DNA of 64,000 nt from Lujinxingia vulgaris (GTDB lineage: Bacteria > Myxococcota_A > Bradymonadia > Bradymonadales > Bradymonadaceae), in assembly GCF_007997015.1 (NCBI RefSeq), contig NZ_VOSM01000011.1, forward strand, positions 1-64,000, read 5' to 3'. Both the position numbers and the translations under genes were made by a program. Every line of letters starts with the position of its first letter. Positions within the stretch are counted from its first letter, which is position 1. Below are positions 16,410 through 25,748 of the stretch, piece by piece. The notes under the pieces were generated by a model. The model had not been told where the DNA came from and searched no databases. It saw nothing but the letters and a program-made list of their open reading frames with translations.

Positions 16410-18284
16410 ATGATGAGCGAGCTGAAGATCCCGACCTACTTCGACGATGAGATTGAGGGCGCCCGCCCTAAAACCCGTGATCGCGAGCAGATCGATGCGC
16501 GTTTTAAGTGGAACCTCAACGACATCTACCCGGGCTGGGAGGCGTGGCAGGCGGATATGAAGGAGGTCCGCACCCATATGGATCGCTTCGTGGAACTGCG
16601 CGGCAAGCTCGGTGAGGGCCCGGAGCAGGTGCTGGAGGCCTACCAGCTGCAGGACACCATCGGGATGATGGCCTACAAGCTCTACCGCTACCCGCAGCTG
16701 AATTTTGACCTCGATCAGCGCGACAACGAGGTGCAGGCGCGACTTCAAGAGGTGCAGCAGCTCTTTGCGGAGTACGGCTCGCGTTCGGCCTGGTTTACCC
16801 CGGAGCTGCTCACGATCGCGCAGGAGACGATGGAGCAGTGGTTGGAGAGCGACGAGCAGCTCTCTCCTTACCGCTTCCCGATCCTGGAAGCCTACCGCGC
16901 GCAGGAGCATGTGCTTGATGAGGGCGGGGAGCGCATCCTCGCGCTGGGAAGCCGTTTTCGCTCGGCGCCGGCCGAGGTCTACCGCGCGCTGACTACAGCC
17001 GATGTGGTGTTCAACACCATCACCCTCTCCGATGGCGAAGACGTGAAGGTGAGCTACGGGGAGTACTCCAACCTGTTGCACACACGTCGTGATCAGGAGG
17101 ACCGCCGCAAGGCTTTTGAGGCGATGTACGGGATCTTTGAGGCGAAGCGAAACACCTTTGCCTCGCTCTACAACAGCCTCTGCCAGCGGGACTGGGCTCA
17201 GGCGCAGTCGCGCAACTACAGCAGCACCGCTGAAGCGGCGCTCGACGATGATAATGTGCCGGTCTCGGTGCTGGAGACGTTGATTGAGACGGCGCGCGAG
17301 GGCTCCGAGCCGCTGCGCCGCTACCACCGCCTGCGCAAAGAGGTGCTGGGGCTCGACGAGTACCATCTCTACGACGGCTCCATCCCGCTGATGGAGAGCG
17401 ACGAGGTCTATACCTACGAGGGCGCAAAACCCACGCTCATCGAGTCTGTGGCGCCGCTCGGCAGCCGCTATCAGAAGTTGTTGGGTGAGGCGCTCAGCGG
17501 AGGCTGGATCGATGTGTATGAGACCGAGGGTAAGCGCAGCGGGGCGTATTCGGCGGGTGTGTACGGGGTGCACCCCTACATGCTGCTCAACTACACCGAC
17601 ACGCTTGATGACGTCTTCACGCTGACCCACGAGCTGGGCCATACGCTGCACACGGTGCTCTCGTGTGAGGCGCAGCCTTTTGCGACGTCGAGCTACACAA
17701 TCTTTGTGGCGGAGGTGGCTTCCACGACCAATGAGGCGCTCCTGCTCGACTACCTGCTCAAGCAGACCGACGACCCGCGGAAGCGGGCGTTCTTGCTGCA
17801 GCAGGCCATCAGCGGCATCGCCGGCACCTTCTACTCCCAGGCGCTCTTTGCGGACTACGAGCTTGAGGCGCATCGCATGGTGGAGCGAGGTGAGCCGATG
17901 ACCGCCGAGCGCCTTGATGCGCTTTATATGGAGAAGATGAAGGCGTTTTACGGCGACGCGCTCACCATCGACGAGCTCTACCGCGTGACCTGGGCGCGGA
18001 TTCCACATTTCTTTAACTCTCCTTACTACGTCTACCAGTACGCCACCTGTTACGCTTCGTCGGCGAAGATCGTGGCCGGGCTGCTCAGCGAAGATGAAGC
18101 CGAGCGCCAGGCCACGCAGGCTCGCTACCTGGAGCTTTTGTCGAGCGGCGGAAACGACCACCCGATGACGCAGCTTCAGAAGGCCGGCGTCGACTTAAGC
18201 CAGGCCGATACGGTGCGTGCGGTCACGCAACGTATGGATGAGCTTGTAGGCATGTTGGAAGAGGAGCTTAAGCGGCTGAGCTGA
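16410..18284 (+). CDS. pepF: oligoendopeptidase F (M3 metallopeptidase)
   Basis: 624-residue cytosolic zinc peptidase that cuts short peptides of roughly 7-17 residues. The M3 signature HELGH (His407, Glu408, His411) sits in LTHELGHTLH, and the third ligand Glu lies in the following helix (FVAEVASTTNE). An N-terminal helical oligopeptidase domain (about 115-200) precedes the catalytic domain, and the C-terminal YQYATCYASS is typical of PepF. Length matches the family (about 600). Two adjacent ATGs (16410 and 16413) follow GCGGAGCG. It is followed after 27 bases by a small lipoprotein gene in the same direction. Confidence 0.95.
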   Translation: MMSELKIPTYFDDEIEGARPKTRDREQIDARFKWNLNDIYPGWEAWQADMKEVRTHMDRFVELRGKLGEGPEQVLEAYQLQDTIGMMAYKLYRYPQLNFDLDQRDNEVQARLQEVQQLFAEYGSRSAWFTPELLTIAQETMEQWLESDEQLSPYRFPILEAYRAQEHVLDEGGERILALGSRFRSAPAEVYRALTTADVVFNTITLSDGEDVKVSYGEYSNLLHTRRDQEDRRKAFEAMYGIFEAKRNTFASLYNSLCQRDWAQAQSRNYSSTAEAALDDDNVPVSVLETLIETAREGSEPLRRYHRLRKEVLGLDEYHLYDGSIPLMESDEVYTYEGAKPTLIESVAPLGSRYQKLLGEALSGGWIDVYETEGKRSGAYSAGVYGVHPYMLLNYTDTLDDVFTLTHELGHTLHTVLSCEAQPFATSSYTIFVAEVASTTNEALLLDYLLKQTDDPRKRAFLLQQAISGIAGTFYSQALFADYELEAHRMVERGEPMTAERLDALYMEKMKAFYGDALTIDELYRVTWARIPHFFNSPYYVYQYATCYASSAKIVAGLLSEDEAERQATQARYLELLSSGGNDHPMTQLQKAGVDLSQADTVRAVTQRMDELVGMLEEELKRLS

Positions 18285-18311
18285 GCTCCTTTTCAGGAAC
18301 AAGGAGCGGCG

Positions 18312-18569
18312 ATGCAGCGATTGTGGAAGGTGATGATCGTGGTGGGTGTGCTGGGTTTGAGCGGGTGCACCACCTTTGTCATTGAGGATGGCACCGGGCG
18401 TCGAGGTCAGGCGCTGGAGTCGGAGAAGGTCTGCAAAGATCGCTGCATGGCCCGTTTTCATGAGTGCAAAGATCGGCGCACCGGGCGCGCGGGCCGGGGC
18501 AAGGGGCGTCGTGGAAAGGGCGCGAGCGCCTGCGCCCACGAGAAAAATCGCTGCAAGGCACGCTGCTGA
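18312..18569 (+). CDS. small basic Cys-rich lipoprotein
   Basis: 85-residue lipoprotein with AAGGAG eight bases before the ATG. Signal residues 1-19 end in lipobox GLSGC. The mature part has six Cys residues arranged as CKDRC, HECKDR, CAHEKNRCKARC, separated by a very basic GRAGRGKGRRGKG stretch. The paired Cys pattern suggests a disulfide-bonded helical hairpin. No family is recognised. It probably shares a transcript with pepF. Positive charge on an outer-surface protein would fit contact with lipopolysaccharide or nucleic acid, but this is only inference. Confidence 0.7.
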   Translation: MQRLWKVMIVVGVLGLSGCTTFVIEDGTGRRGQALESEKVCKDRCMARFHECKDRRTGRAGRGKGRRGKGASACAHEKNRCKARC

Positions 18570-18614
18570 GACTTCGATGATGTTGAGGCGGCGCGCTCCG
18601 AGAGATGAGACAGG

Positions 18615-19745
18615 TTGGATTTGAGCGAGTCGCACGACGTCGAACACAACGTGAAATCGAGCGGGGATGAGCAACCCGGTGCTGTTGCACCGCAGGGCCG
18701 CTTCGCGGCCCTGCGCACCGCGCTTCAAAGCGACGCGGTGCAGCGCTGGACCCCGATGAGTCTTTTTGTGGGTGGGTTCGGCATCGACGCCTGGACGCTG
18801 GGGCGAGAGGTCGATCTTCGCGCGTTGGCGCTGGTCTGCGTCTACGTGCTCTTGATCCCCTTGTGTTTTGCGGTGCTGGGGCGCGCAAAGCACGAGAAGT
18901 TGCTCAAGGTGGCGAGCCTCGCGCTGCACTTCGCGCTCGGTGCCCTCTTCAGCGCGCTGGTCGTCCTCTACTTCCGCAGCGCCGGCCAGCTCATCACGAT
19001 GCTCATCGTGATGGTGCTCTTTGGCATCATGGTCTGGAACGAGTTCTCCAGCCGCGCCCGCCGCCAGTTCGAGCTTCTGTGGGGCATCTACGGGGTGAGC
19101 GCGGTGATGCTGCTCAACTTCCTCTTGCCCTATGCGCTGGGGAGCGTGCGCGCGGTGTGGTTTTACCTGAGCCTGGCCGTGGGCATGGGCTGGGTGCTGG
19201 GCGTGCGTCGTCTGCTCGGGGCGCGAAGCTGGCGCACCTCCGTGCCCACCTTAGGTTTTGCGCTTGGGCTGGGCGTGCTCTACCCGCTGGGGCTGATCCC
19301 GCCGGTGCCCCTGGTGCAGGAGGGCGCGGTGGTGGGGCTGAACTTTGAAAAAGTCGAGGGGAGCTACCAGGTGCTTGGCGAGCGCCCCACCTTGCTGGAG
19401 CGTGTGGGCCTGCGCGAGCGGGTCATCGCCCGGGCCGAGGGTGAGCCGGTGACGGTGGTGGTGGCGGTCTCGGCGCCGTCGCGGGCCACCGCCAACCTGG
19501 AGCATCGCTGGCGGCGGCGCACCGACGAGGGCTGGGTAACCACCGACACCATCCCCATCACCATTCGGGGCGGACGCGACGAGGGGTGGCGATTTTATTC
19601 GCGTAAGCAAAACATCCCCGACGGACTCTGGCGGGTCGAGACGGCGCTCAAGGGTGGGGCGGTGCTGGGCTTTGAGACCTTTGAGGTGCGCGCGATCTCC
19701 GAGGAGGAGCGCGCCGCGCTTGAACTTCAGCCACGTGCGCTCTGA
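18615..19745 (+). CDS. multi-pass membrane protein with C-terminal DUF2914 domain
   Basis: 376-residue protein. Residues about 50-230 contain six or seven hydrophobic helices. The final about 75 residues match the DUF2914 style: NLEHRWRRRTDEGW, then ITIRGGRDEGWRFYSRKQ and GLWRVETALKGG, a beta-rich extracytoplasmic domain found in envelope proteins of deltaproteobacteria and others. The start is uncertain: the frame opens with a TTG at 18615 that lacks a good ribosome site. Because no better in-frame ATG exists before the first helix, I keep it. Gene order suggests co-transcription with the small lipoprotein 45 bases upstream. Function unknown. Confidence 0.72.
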   Translation: MDLSESHDVEHNVKSSGDEQPGAVAPQGRFAALRTALQSDAVQRWTPMSLFVGGFGIDAWTLGREVDLRALALVCVYVLLIPLCFAVLGRAKHEKLLKVASLALHFALGALFSALVVLYFRSAGQLITMLIVMVLFGIMVWNEFSSRARRQFELLWGIYGVSAVMLLNFLLPYALGSVRAVWFYLSLAVGMGWVLGVRRLLGARSWRTSVPTLGFALGLGVLYPLGLIPPVPLVQEGAVVGLNFEKVEGSYQVLGERPTLLERVGLRERVIARAEGEPVTVVVAVSAPSRATANLEHRWRRRTDEGWVTTDTIPITIRGGRDEGWRFYSRKQNIPDGLWRVETALKGGAVLGFETFEVRAISEEERAALELQPRAL

Positions 19746-19793
19746 GCCGCCCGGGCGATGCGACGGCCGGCCGCATGACGTTCAGAGCGATAA

Positions 19794-19816
19794 CGCCGCG
19801 CTCAAAGAGCGCGGCG
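19794..19816. terminator. hairpin between convergent DUF2914 and NUDIX genes
   Basis: CGCCGCGCTC-AAA-GAGCGCGGCG, a perfect 10-bp stem with a 3-base loop, between the stops at 19745 (plus) and 19835 (minus). The position suggests a two-way terminator; neither side has a long T-run. Confidence 0.6.
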
Positions 19817-19834
19817 TCGAAGGTGGAGCGCGAG

Positions 19835-20260
19835 TCAGTAGATCTTTTTGGGGATGGCCGTCACCAGCCCCCGAGGCACCTCGGGGACGCGGAAGCCGCC
19901 CAGCTCCAGGATGGGGATGATGCGCCTTAGGTCCATAATGGTGCCGATGCGCAACAGCTCGGTCGGTGAGACCCAGCGAAAGTCGATGCACTCGCGGGCG
20001 CGGAGGTTAAGTTGATCGCGGGAGCCGTTGAGCCGACAGACGAAGTAGTGCGCCGACTCAAATACGGCGATGGGGCGCTCGACGGTGACGCGAAGGCCGG
20101 TCTCCTCAAATGCTTCACGCACGCAGGCAACCTCGGGCCATTCGTTACGCCAGATCGTACCCCCGGGAGGACACCACTGACCTCCTCGCCCCACTTTGAA
20201 AGCGCGGCGAATGAAGAGCAGCTCTCCGCGATCCTCGATTAGAGCCCATGCAGAACTCAT
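19835..20260 (-). CDS. NUDIX hydrolase
   Basis: 141-residue hydrolase of nucleoside diphosphates linked to another moiety. The Nudix box is intact: GG at 33-34, then WRNEWPEVACVREAFEETGL, fitting the Gx5Ex7REUxEExGU rule with the metal-binding REAFEE. GRGGQWCPPGG before it is typical of the fold. AGGATTCTC gives a good ribosome site for the ATG at 20260. The substrate cannot be told from sequence. It is divergent from recD2, and the 214 bases between them are noticeably AT-richer than the surroundings. Confidence 0.88.
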   Translation of the reverse strand: MSSAWALIEDRGELLFIRRAFKVGRGGQWCPPGGTIWRNEWPEVACVREAFEETGLRVTVERPIAVFESAHYFVCRLNGSRDQLNLRARECIDFRWVSPTELLRIGTIMDLRRIIPILELGGFRVPEVPRGLVTAIPKKIY

Positions 20261-20285
20261 GAGAATCCTTAGAATTAATGTACCA

Positions 20286-20314
20286 CCACACCGAGGCGGT
20301 TGACTCAGGTGTGG
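20286..20314. promoter_or_regulatory. inverted repeat upstream of the NUDIX gene
   Basis: CCACACC (20286-20292) and GGTGTGG (20308-20314) flank 15 bases, 26 bases upstream of the NUDIX start. Position and spacing fit a dimeric operator. On the minus strand TACATTAAT lies just downstream of it, a possible -10. This is weak evidence, from pattern only. Confidence 0.3.
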
Positions 20315-20474
20315 GGACTACGGAACCATCTCGAACGTCTTGATGACAGACAGCGAACCTTTCCGCCGTTACGTGAGTAAACATGGTACCAGCATGTGAT
20401 CTTCCAGCCATCGGGGAAAATTCATTCACCTCCCCTTTCTCTCGCACGCGGGATCGCCGCGCTGGCGGTGCGTT

Positions 20475-22658
20475 TTGAGGGGGAGTGAGGCGGATCTGGA
20501 GCGGCTGCGCGGCGAGCTGAAACGCGTGCGTTTTGCCAGCGAAGACGGGCAGTTCGCGGTCTGCGACCTGGTCGTGCCGGAGCGGGTGATGCCGGTGACG
20601 ATCGTGGGCAATATTATGGCCACGCGCCCTGGTGAGACGGTGGAGGTGTGGGGGCGCTGGCGTGACGATCCGCGTTTTGGCCGCCAGTTTTCCATCGAGC
20701 GCCTGGAGGCGGTGCTGCCCTCAACCCGCCAGGGGGTGGAGCGCTACCTGGCCAGCGATCTGATCGAGGGCATCGGTCCGACGCTGGCTCGCCGCATCGT
20801 GGCGCATTTTGGCGAAGAGACGCTCGAGATCCTCGACGCCGCGCCGCACCGGGTTCAGGAAGTTGAGGGGATCGGCAAAAAACGCGCCGAGCGCATCATC
20901 GCCTCCTGGGAGGAGGGGCGGCTGATCCACAAGATCATGGTCTTTTTGCGCTCCCACGGCGTCTCCAATGCCAACGCCGTGCGCATCTACCGCAAGTTCG
21001 GGGCGAAGGCGGTGGAGGTGATCCAGCAGAACCCCTATGAGCTGGCTGAGGCGATCTTCGGCATCGGGTTTAAGAGCGCCGACCACATCGCGATGCAGAC
21101 CGGGGTGGAGCCCACGGCGCTGGCGCGCCTGCGCGCGGGGCTTTTGCATACGCTGGGGGAGGCGTCGAGTGAGGGGCATATGTACCTGCCCTGGTCGATG
21201 TTGCGCGAGCGCGCCGCCGGACTTCTGGAGGTGGGTGAGCATCTGCTGGCGGACGCGCTCGAGGTGTTGCGTCAGGAGGAGCGCGTCAGCGTGGAAGCCA
21301 TCGGTGCGGGGGAGGCGCGTGTGTATGCGGCGGGGGCCCTGGCCGTGGAAGAGCGCGCCGCGCGCCAACTTCGCAGGCTTGCGCAGTCGCCCGGTCTGGT
21401 CGCGCGCCCCGACGATGAGGCGCTGGCCGGCGTTGAGGCGCGCCTGGGTGTGGAACTTGCGGCGCTGCAACGCCAGGCAGTGCGTTCGGTTTTTGAGCAT
21501 AAAGTCTCGGTGATCACCGGCGGTCCGGGCACGGGCAAAACCACGATCGTGCAGACGATCTGCGAGCTGGCCGAGCAGCTCGGCTGGCGTGTCACCCTGT
21601 GCGCACCCACCGGGCGCGCGGCGCGCCGCCTGGGAGAGACGACCGGGCGAGTGGCCACCACGGTGCACCGCCTGCTGGAGTACAGCTTTCACGCCGGCGG
21701 GTTTCAACGCGATGAGGAGCGACCGCTGGAGACGGATCTTCTGATTGTGGATGAGGCCTCGATGGTCGACACCACCCTGCTGGCTGCGCTGGCCGGCGCG
21801 CTTCCCGCCAGCGCGAGCCTGGTGCTGGTGGGCGACATCGACCAGCTCCCCAGCGTGGGCCCGGGCCAGGTGTTGCGCGACGTGATCGAGAGCGGCATCG
21901 TCGGCGTCACGCGTCTCACCGAGATCTTCCGCCAGGCCGAGGCCTCAACCATCGTGATCAACGCTCACCGCATCAACGCCGGGCAGATGCCCGTGGTGCC
22001 GGCGCGCGCGCCGGGGGAGCTGGTCGACTTTTATACGATCAACGCCGAGGAGCCCGCTCAGGCCCACGAGCGTATCGTGGAGCTGGTCAGCGAGCGCATG
22101 CCGCGGGCCTTCGGGCTCGATCCGCTGCAAGACGTGCAGATCCTGGCGCCGATGCACCGCGGGGAGGTCGGCTGCTCGCGTCTGAACGCCGCGCTGCAGG
22201 AGGCGTTTTATAAGGGCGGGCCGCAGCTTGTGCGCGGCCAGCGCCGCTTCTGCCTGGGCGACCGGGTGATGCAGACCCGAAACAACTATGAGGCGGAGGT
22301 TTTTAACGGGGATGTGGGGCAGGTGGTGGCGGTCGACACCGAAGACAATCAGCTGCGTGTGCGCTTTGACGAGCGCGAGGTCACCTACGACCGCGCCAAC
22401 CTCGACGAGCTGGTGCTGGCCTATGCGATCACCGTGCACAAAAGTCAGGGCTCGGAGTACCGCGCGGTGGTGCTGCCGATGTCGACGCAGCATTACGTGA
22501 TGTTGCAGCGCAACCTGCTCTACACCGCGGTGACCCGGGCGCGGGAGCTGGTGGTGGTGGTGGGCAGTGAGGAGGCGGTGCGCCTGGCGCTCAAGAACGA
22601 CCGCGCCTCGGAGCGCTACACGCAGCTTGCGCGGCGCCTCCGAGGCGAATCGGTCTAA
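20475..22658 (+). CDS. recD2: RecD2-type ATP-dependent DNA helicase (RecD/TraA family)
   Basis: 727-residue superfamily 1B 5'-3' helicase of the kind that acts without RecBC. Residues about 1-95 are an N-terminal OB-like region and 95-200 hold helix-hairpin-helix motifs (GIGPTLARRI, EVEGIGKKRAERI, FGIGFKSADHIA). The motor has Walker A GGPGTGKTT (about 349-357), Walker B LLIVDEAS (about 423-430), GDIDQLPSVGPG and the C-terminal AITVHKSQGSEY with TAVTRARE. Length equals typical RecD2. The first codon is TTG at 20475, with no ATG before the conserved region and a weak ribosome site. No recB or recC lies nearby, which supports RecD2 over RecD. Confidence 0.93.
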   Translation: MRGSEADLERLRGELKRVRFASEDGQFAVCDLVVPERVMPVTIVGNIMATRPGETVEVWGRWRDDPRFGRQFSIERLEAVLPSTRQGVERYLASDLIEGIGPTLARRIVAHFGEETLEILDAAPHRVQEVEGIGKKRAERIIASWEEGRLIHKIMVFLRSHGVSNANAVRIYRKFGAKAVEVIQQNPYELAEAIFGIGFKSADHIAMQTGVEPTALARLRAGLLHTLGEASSEGHMYLPWSMLRERAAGLLEVGEHLLADALEVLRQEERVSVEAIGAGEARVYAAGALAVEERAARQLRRLAQSPGLVARPDDEALAGVEARLGVELAALQRQAVRSVFEHKVSVITGGPGTGKTTIVQTICELAEQLGWRVTLCAPTGRAARRLGETTGRVATTVHRLLEYSFHAGGFQRDEERPLETDLLIVDEASMVDTTLLAALAGALPASASLVLVGDIDQLPSVGPGQVLRDVIESGIVGVTRLTEIFRQAEASTIVINAHRINAGQMPVVPARAPGELVDFYTINAEEPAQAHERIVELVSERMPRAFGLDPLQDVQILAPMHRGEVGCSRLNAALQEAFYKGGPQLVRGQRRFCLGDRVMQTRNNYEAEVFNGDVGQVVAVDTEDNQLRVRFDEREVTYDRANLDELVLAYAITVHKSQGSEYRAVVLPMSTQHYVMLQRNLLYTAVTRARELVVVVGSEEAVRLALKNDRASERYTQLARRLRGESV

Positions 22659-22678
22659 GGCATCAGCTCGAGCGGAGC

Positions 22679-24778
22679 TTAGAAGAAGAGCCCCCGCTCG
22701 ATCAGTTGGGCCTGCGCGCCCCGACGCTGGGTGTCCATCACCTGTACGGCGTCGCGGCTGGACTCAAAGTAGCTCAGCAGCGCATCGGTCTGCTCCTCTA
22801 CCGGCGTATCTTCATTGAACTGATCGGCGGCCATCTCAATCTGGCTAACGATCTCGAGCGACTCGGGGAAGGTGTTCTGCTGGATGCTTTCGAAGAGCGA
22901 GACGCCCTTATCCAGGCCCTCATTGAGGGTGCTGGTGAAGGCCTCGTTGCCGCGCTCTTCCTCGAGTTTGTCGATGGCCTCGGTCAGCTCAACGCGCTGC
23001 TCTTCGATGTCTTGCTGACCGGATTCGATGAAGCTGCTCAGCGCGCCGTCAAGAAGACGCATGCCCTCAATGGCGACGTCTTCGGGGTTCATGCTCATGT
23101 CGATCTCACCGGTCATGGCCACAAAGTCGACGTAGGCCTGAACTTCGGGGGTGAGGGCCGGGCCGCCGCCGATGTTTTCCTCGGGCATGCCCTCGCGGGG
23201 CTGGTCGCCTTCGGCGCCCATCGGAGGTTCGCTCTCGGTGGAGGCGTCGGGGCCCATGGCCAGCTCGTCTTCGATGGCCTGCTCTTCTTCCATGGAGAGG
23301 TTTTCTTCGGCCTGGCCGAGCTCCTCGTCGTAGGCCATCTCATCTTCGATGGCCTGCTCCTCCTCCATAGAGAGGTCTTCTTCGGCCTGGCCGAGCTCAT
23401 CGTCGTAGGCCATCTCATCTTCGAACATCGGCTCTTCGACGGTGTCGTTGACCGGCGGTGCGCCTTCGATGCCCTCGGCCGAGGCGGTGGCGTCCTGCTC
23501 GGCGTCGGCCATCGAGGAGAGGGTCTCGGAGGCGGTGTTGAAGTAGTTCATCAGCGCCTCATCCTGCTGGGCCAGCCCCTGGTTGATGTCGATGGACTCG
23601 GCGGCCTGGCGCAGCGACTGCACCTGCGCGCCGTGGTCGGGGAACTCGGCCTGCTGGATGGCGGTCATGAGCATGGCCCGGTCGTAGAAGGCCGTGCGCA
23701 CCTTCTCGACGTAGTCGTCGGCGGCGGTGTCATCGAGCTCGCCACTCTTATCCTTGAGGCGGCTGAGCTCGTCGTTGAGCACCTGATTGTCTTCGGGCAC
23801 AACCTGGGCGATGGCGTCGTCCATGGTGTTGATGCCCTCGCGCACGAACTCGCCATGGTTAGAGATGCCTTCATTTTCGGCGCGCTGAATGAAGTTGGAG
23901 AACTCCTCAGCGGACTTCTTCGGCTCTTCCTCACCGACGCCGGGCACCCAGTCGAACATGCCGTCGTCGCTCTCTTCGGCGGGCACGCCTTCATCTTGAG
24001 TGCCCTCGTTCTGAGCGAGCACGGGGTAGGAGGCGGGCATAAGCGAAGGGGTCAGCGCGCTGGTCTGGCTATCGCTGGCGCGATCCATCTCTTCGACCAG
24101 TGTGGAGGCCTGGCTCAGGTAGTTTTTAAAGGCCTCCTGCTGTTCGGTGATCTCGGCCTCGGCGTCGATATTCTGGGCGGTCTCCATCAGCTGGCTCACG
24201 CCCTGGGACTGGCCAGGGAAGGCATCGACCTGCAGCGCGGTCAGGAGCTGGGCGCCTTCGATGAGCACATCGCGGGCCTGCTGGGAGTAGCCCTCTTCTT
24301 TGTAGTCGCCGAGCATGTCGATGCGACCATCCCAGGCGTTGTGGCGATCTTTGAGGACGTCGTTCTCCTCGGGGATCAGCGCGGCGATGGCGTCGCTTAA
24401 GAGTTTGGTGCCGTCTTCGACGTAGGTGGAGATGGCTTTGGCCTGATCTTCTTCGGCCTGAGCCTGCTCGTCGCTCTGCGGCATCTCCTGGTCGACGAAG
24501 TCTTTGAAGGCCTGAACGTCTTCATTGAGTTTGGACTCACCGGAGGCCTGCTCCTCGCCCTGAGCTTGAGAAGGCTGCTCGGGTTGATTTTCCGGCGGCG
24601 CCGGTTCGGTCGACTCCGAGGGCTGCTCACCGGCCGGGGGATATTGCGCATAGTGGGTCGGCGCGTCGTCCTGAGAGGGGGGCGTCTGGGCCTGGACGGT
24701 GGTGCTCATGGTCATACCCAGCGCGGCGGCCAGAAGGGCCGCACTCTTCAACAGCTTACGTTGCCGGATTGCGTTCAT
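22679..24778 (-). CDS. secreted acidic protein with three homologous helical repeats
   Basis: 699-residue exported protein. Residues 1-30 are a Sec signal ending in VQAQ; a Pro/Gln/Glu-rich low-complexity stretch follows to about 85. Three helical modules of about 130 residues recur, each opening with a motif like AFKDFV, EFSNFI or AYVDFV. Each then has a segment such as LLSDAIAALIP, TMDDAIAQVVP or LLDGALSSFIE and a later QVDAFPGQ, QQAEFPDH or QQNTFPES. Between modules two and three a 25-residue acidic unit (MAYDDELGQAEEDLSMEEEQ) is tandemly duplicated. No catalytic motif or known family. It is highly acidic and probably periplasmic or extracellular. A single gene, converging on recD2 with 20 bases between stops. 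Confidence 0.75.
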   Translation of the reverse strand: MNAIRQRKLLKSAALLAAALGMTMSTTVQAQTPPSQDDAPTHYAQYPPAGEQPSESTEPAPPENQPEQPSQAQGEEQASGESKLNEDVQAFKDFVDQEMPQSDEQAQAEEDQAKAISTYVEDGTKLLSDAIAALIPEENDVLKDRHNAWDGRIDMLGDYKEEGYSQQARDVLIEGAQLLTALQVDAFPGQSQGVSQLMETAQNIDAEAEITEQQEAFKNYLSQASTLVEEMDRASDSQTSALTPSLMPASYPVLAQNEGTQDEGVPAEESDDGMFDWVPGVGEEEPKKSAEEFSNFIQRAENEGISNHGEFVREGINTMDDAIAQVVPEDNQVLNDELSRLKDKSGELDDTAADDYVEKVRTAFYDRAMLMTAIQQAEFPDHGAQVQSLRQAAESIDINQGLAQQDEALMNYFNTASETLSSMADAEQDATASAEGIEGAPPVNDTVEEPMFEDEMAYDDELGQAEEDLSMEEEQAIEDEMAYDEELGQAEENLSMEEEQAIEDELAMGPDASTESEPPMGAEGDQPREGMPEENIGGGPALTPEVQAYVDFVAMTGEIDMSMNPEDVAIEGMRLLDGALSSFIESGQQDIEEQRVELTEAIDKLEEERGNEAFTSTLNEGLDKGVSLFESIQQNTFPESLEIVSQIEMAADQFNEDTPVEEQTDALLSYFESSRDAVQVMDTQRRGAQAQLIERGLFF
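23265..23414 (-). repeat. 75-bp in-gene tandem repeat in the acidic protein
   Basis: Two near-identical 75-bp units encode 25-residue repeats containing ELGQAEE, LSMEEEQAIED and MAYD. The DNA copies differ at only a few positions, so the duplication is recent compared with the three large modules. Boundaries are approximate. Confidence 0.7.
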
Positions 24779-25028
24779 GGCTGCACTCCTGACGTCTTAC
24801 GTCGCGGTAGGACACAGCGGGCCTGCGCCATTGCGTCTGGCGATCCATCATCGGGCCCGGCTGCTTCTGAGATACTTCCGGGTTCGGGCTAAATGCGCTC
24901 GAACATTGAGGAAATGTAATCGCCCGGCGCAGCCCACCAAATCCTTGCGGGGGGGCCGGGGCGACGATCCGCGCGGCGAGCTTTCCGAGTCCAGGGGGGT
25001 GGTTACGCTTTGCGGAGCAATGTGATGG

Positions 25029-25748
25029 ATGGCGTGGTGGGCGGTTCACTGGAGGCACAACGACGTGTCGATCTGGGAGAGTGTGTACGTTCATCCTCTG
25101 CATCATCCGGGGGCTGCCTGGCTCTCGGCGGCGCTGGTGCTGGGGGGGGTGTTAAGGCGGCTGCCTTTTTTCTACGCCTTTTTGATCGGGGCGCTGGCGG
25201 TGAGCGCGGCCGACGCCATGATCACCGGCGGCTGGAGTCAGCTCGGAGGGGAGTCGCATCCGGCCTATGTGGGGCTGTCCTGGTTCTTTGTGCTGGCGGG
25301 GGATTACCGCGTCTTTTTGCTCCTGGAGCGCTACGGCGAGCCCCGGCCCGAGCGCTGGTCGGGGGGCGCCGGGGTGTGGGTGCGGGCGCTGGGCTGGGCG
25401 CTGGTAGCCTCGGTGACCGTGGGGATCATCAGCGTCTCCAGCGAGCTTTTCAGCGCGTCGGCGCGCCGGCTCTACCTGACCTATGAGCTTATTGCGCTGG
25501 GGATGGTCGCGCTGGTCTGGAGGTTGCGGGTGTTCGGATCCATGCCCCCGGAAGATCCGGTGCGGCGCTGGCTGAGCCGCGTGGCGATCTTTGTGATGGT
25601 GCAATACGCGCTGTGGGCCGGGGCCGATGTGGTGATTCTGGCCGGCTATGAGGTGGGGCATCTGCTCAGGATGATCCCTAACCTGATGTATTACGCGCTC
25701 TTTTTGCCCGTGGTGTTTTTGAGCGCGCCACCCCTGGAGGATCGCTGA
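25029..25748 (+). CDS. integral membrane protein, first gene of a cytochrome operon
   Basis: 239-residue polytopic inner-membrane protein with about seven hydrophobic helices and no recognised family. HPLHHPGAAW near the N-terminus places three His before the first helix, and other His are scarce, so heme or metal ligation there is conceivable but unproven. The ATG at 25029 lies after GCGGAGC. The stop overlaps the next start by one base (TGATG), so it is translationally coupled to a c-type cytochrome lipoprotein. That context suggests a membrane electron-transfer or quinone-linked partner. It is not similar by eye to cytochrome b561 or NrfD. Confidence 0.75.
   Translation: MAWWAVHWRHNDVSIWESVYVHPLHHPGAAWLSAALVLGGVLRRLPFFYAFLIGALAVSAADAMITGGWSQLGGESHPAYVGLSWFFVLAGDYRVFLLLERYGEPRPERWSGGAGVWVRALGWALVASVTVGIISVSSELFSASARRLYLTYELIALGMVALVWRLRVFGSMPPEDPVRRWLSRVAIFVMVQYALWAGADVVILAGYEVGHLLRMIPNLMYYALFLPVVFLSAPPLEDR

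Noticed and set aside
16011-18161. 716-codon minus-strand frame
   Set aside because: Antisense to pepF, which is unambiguous by its HELGH motif.
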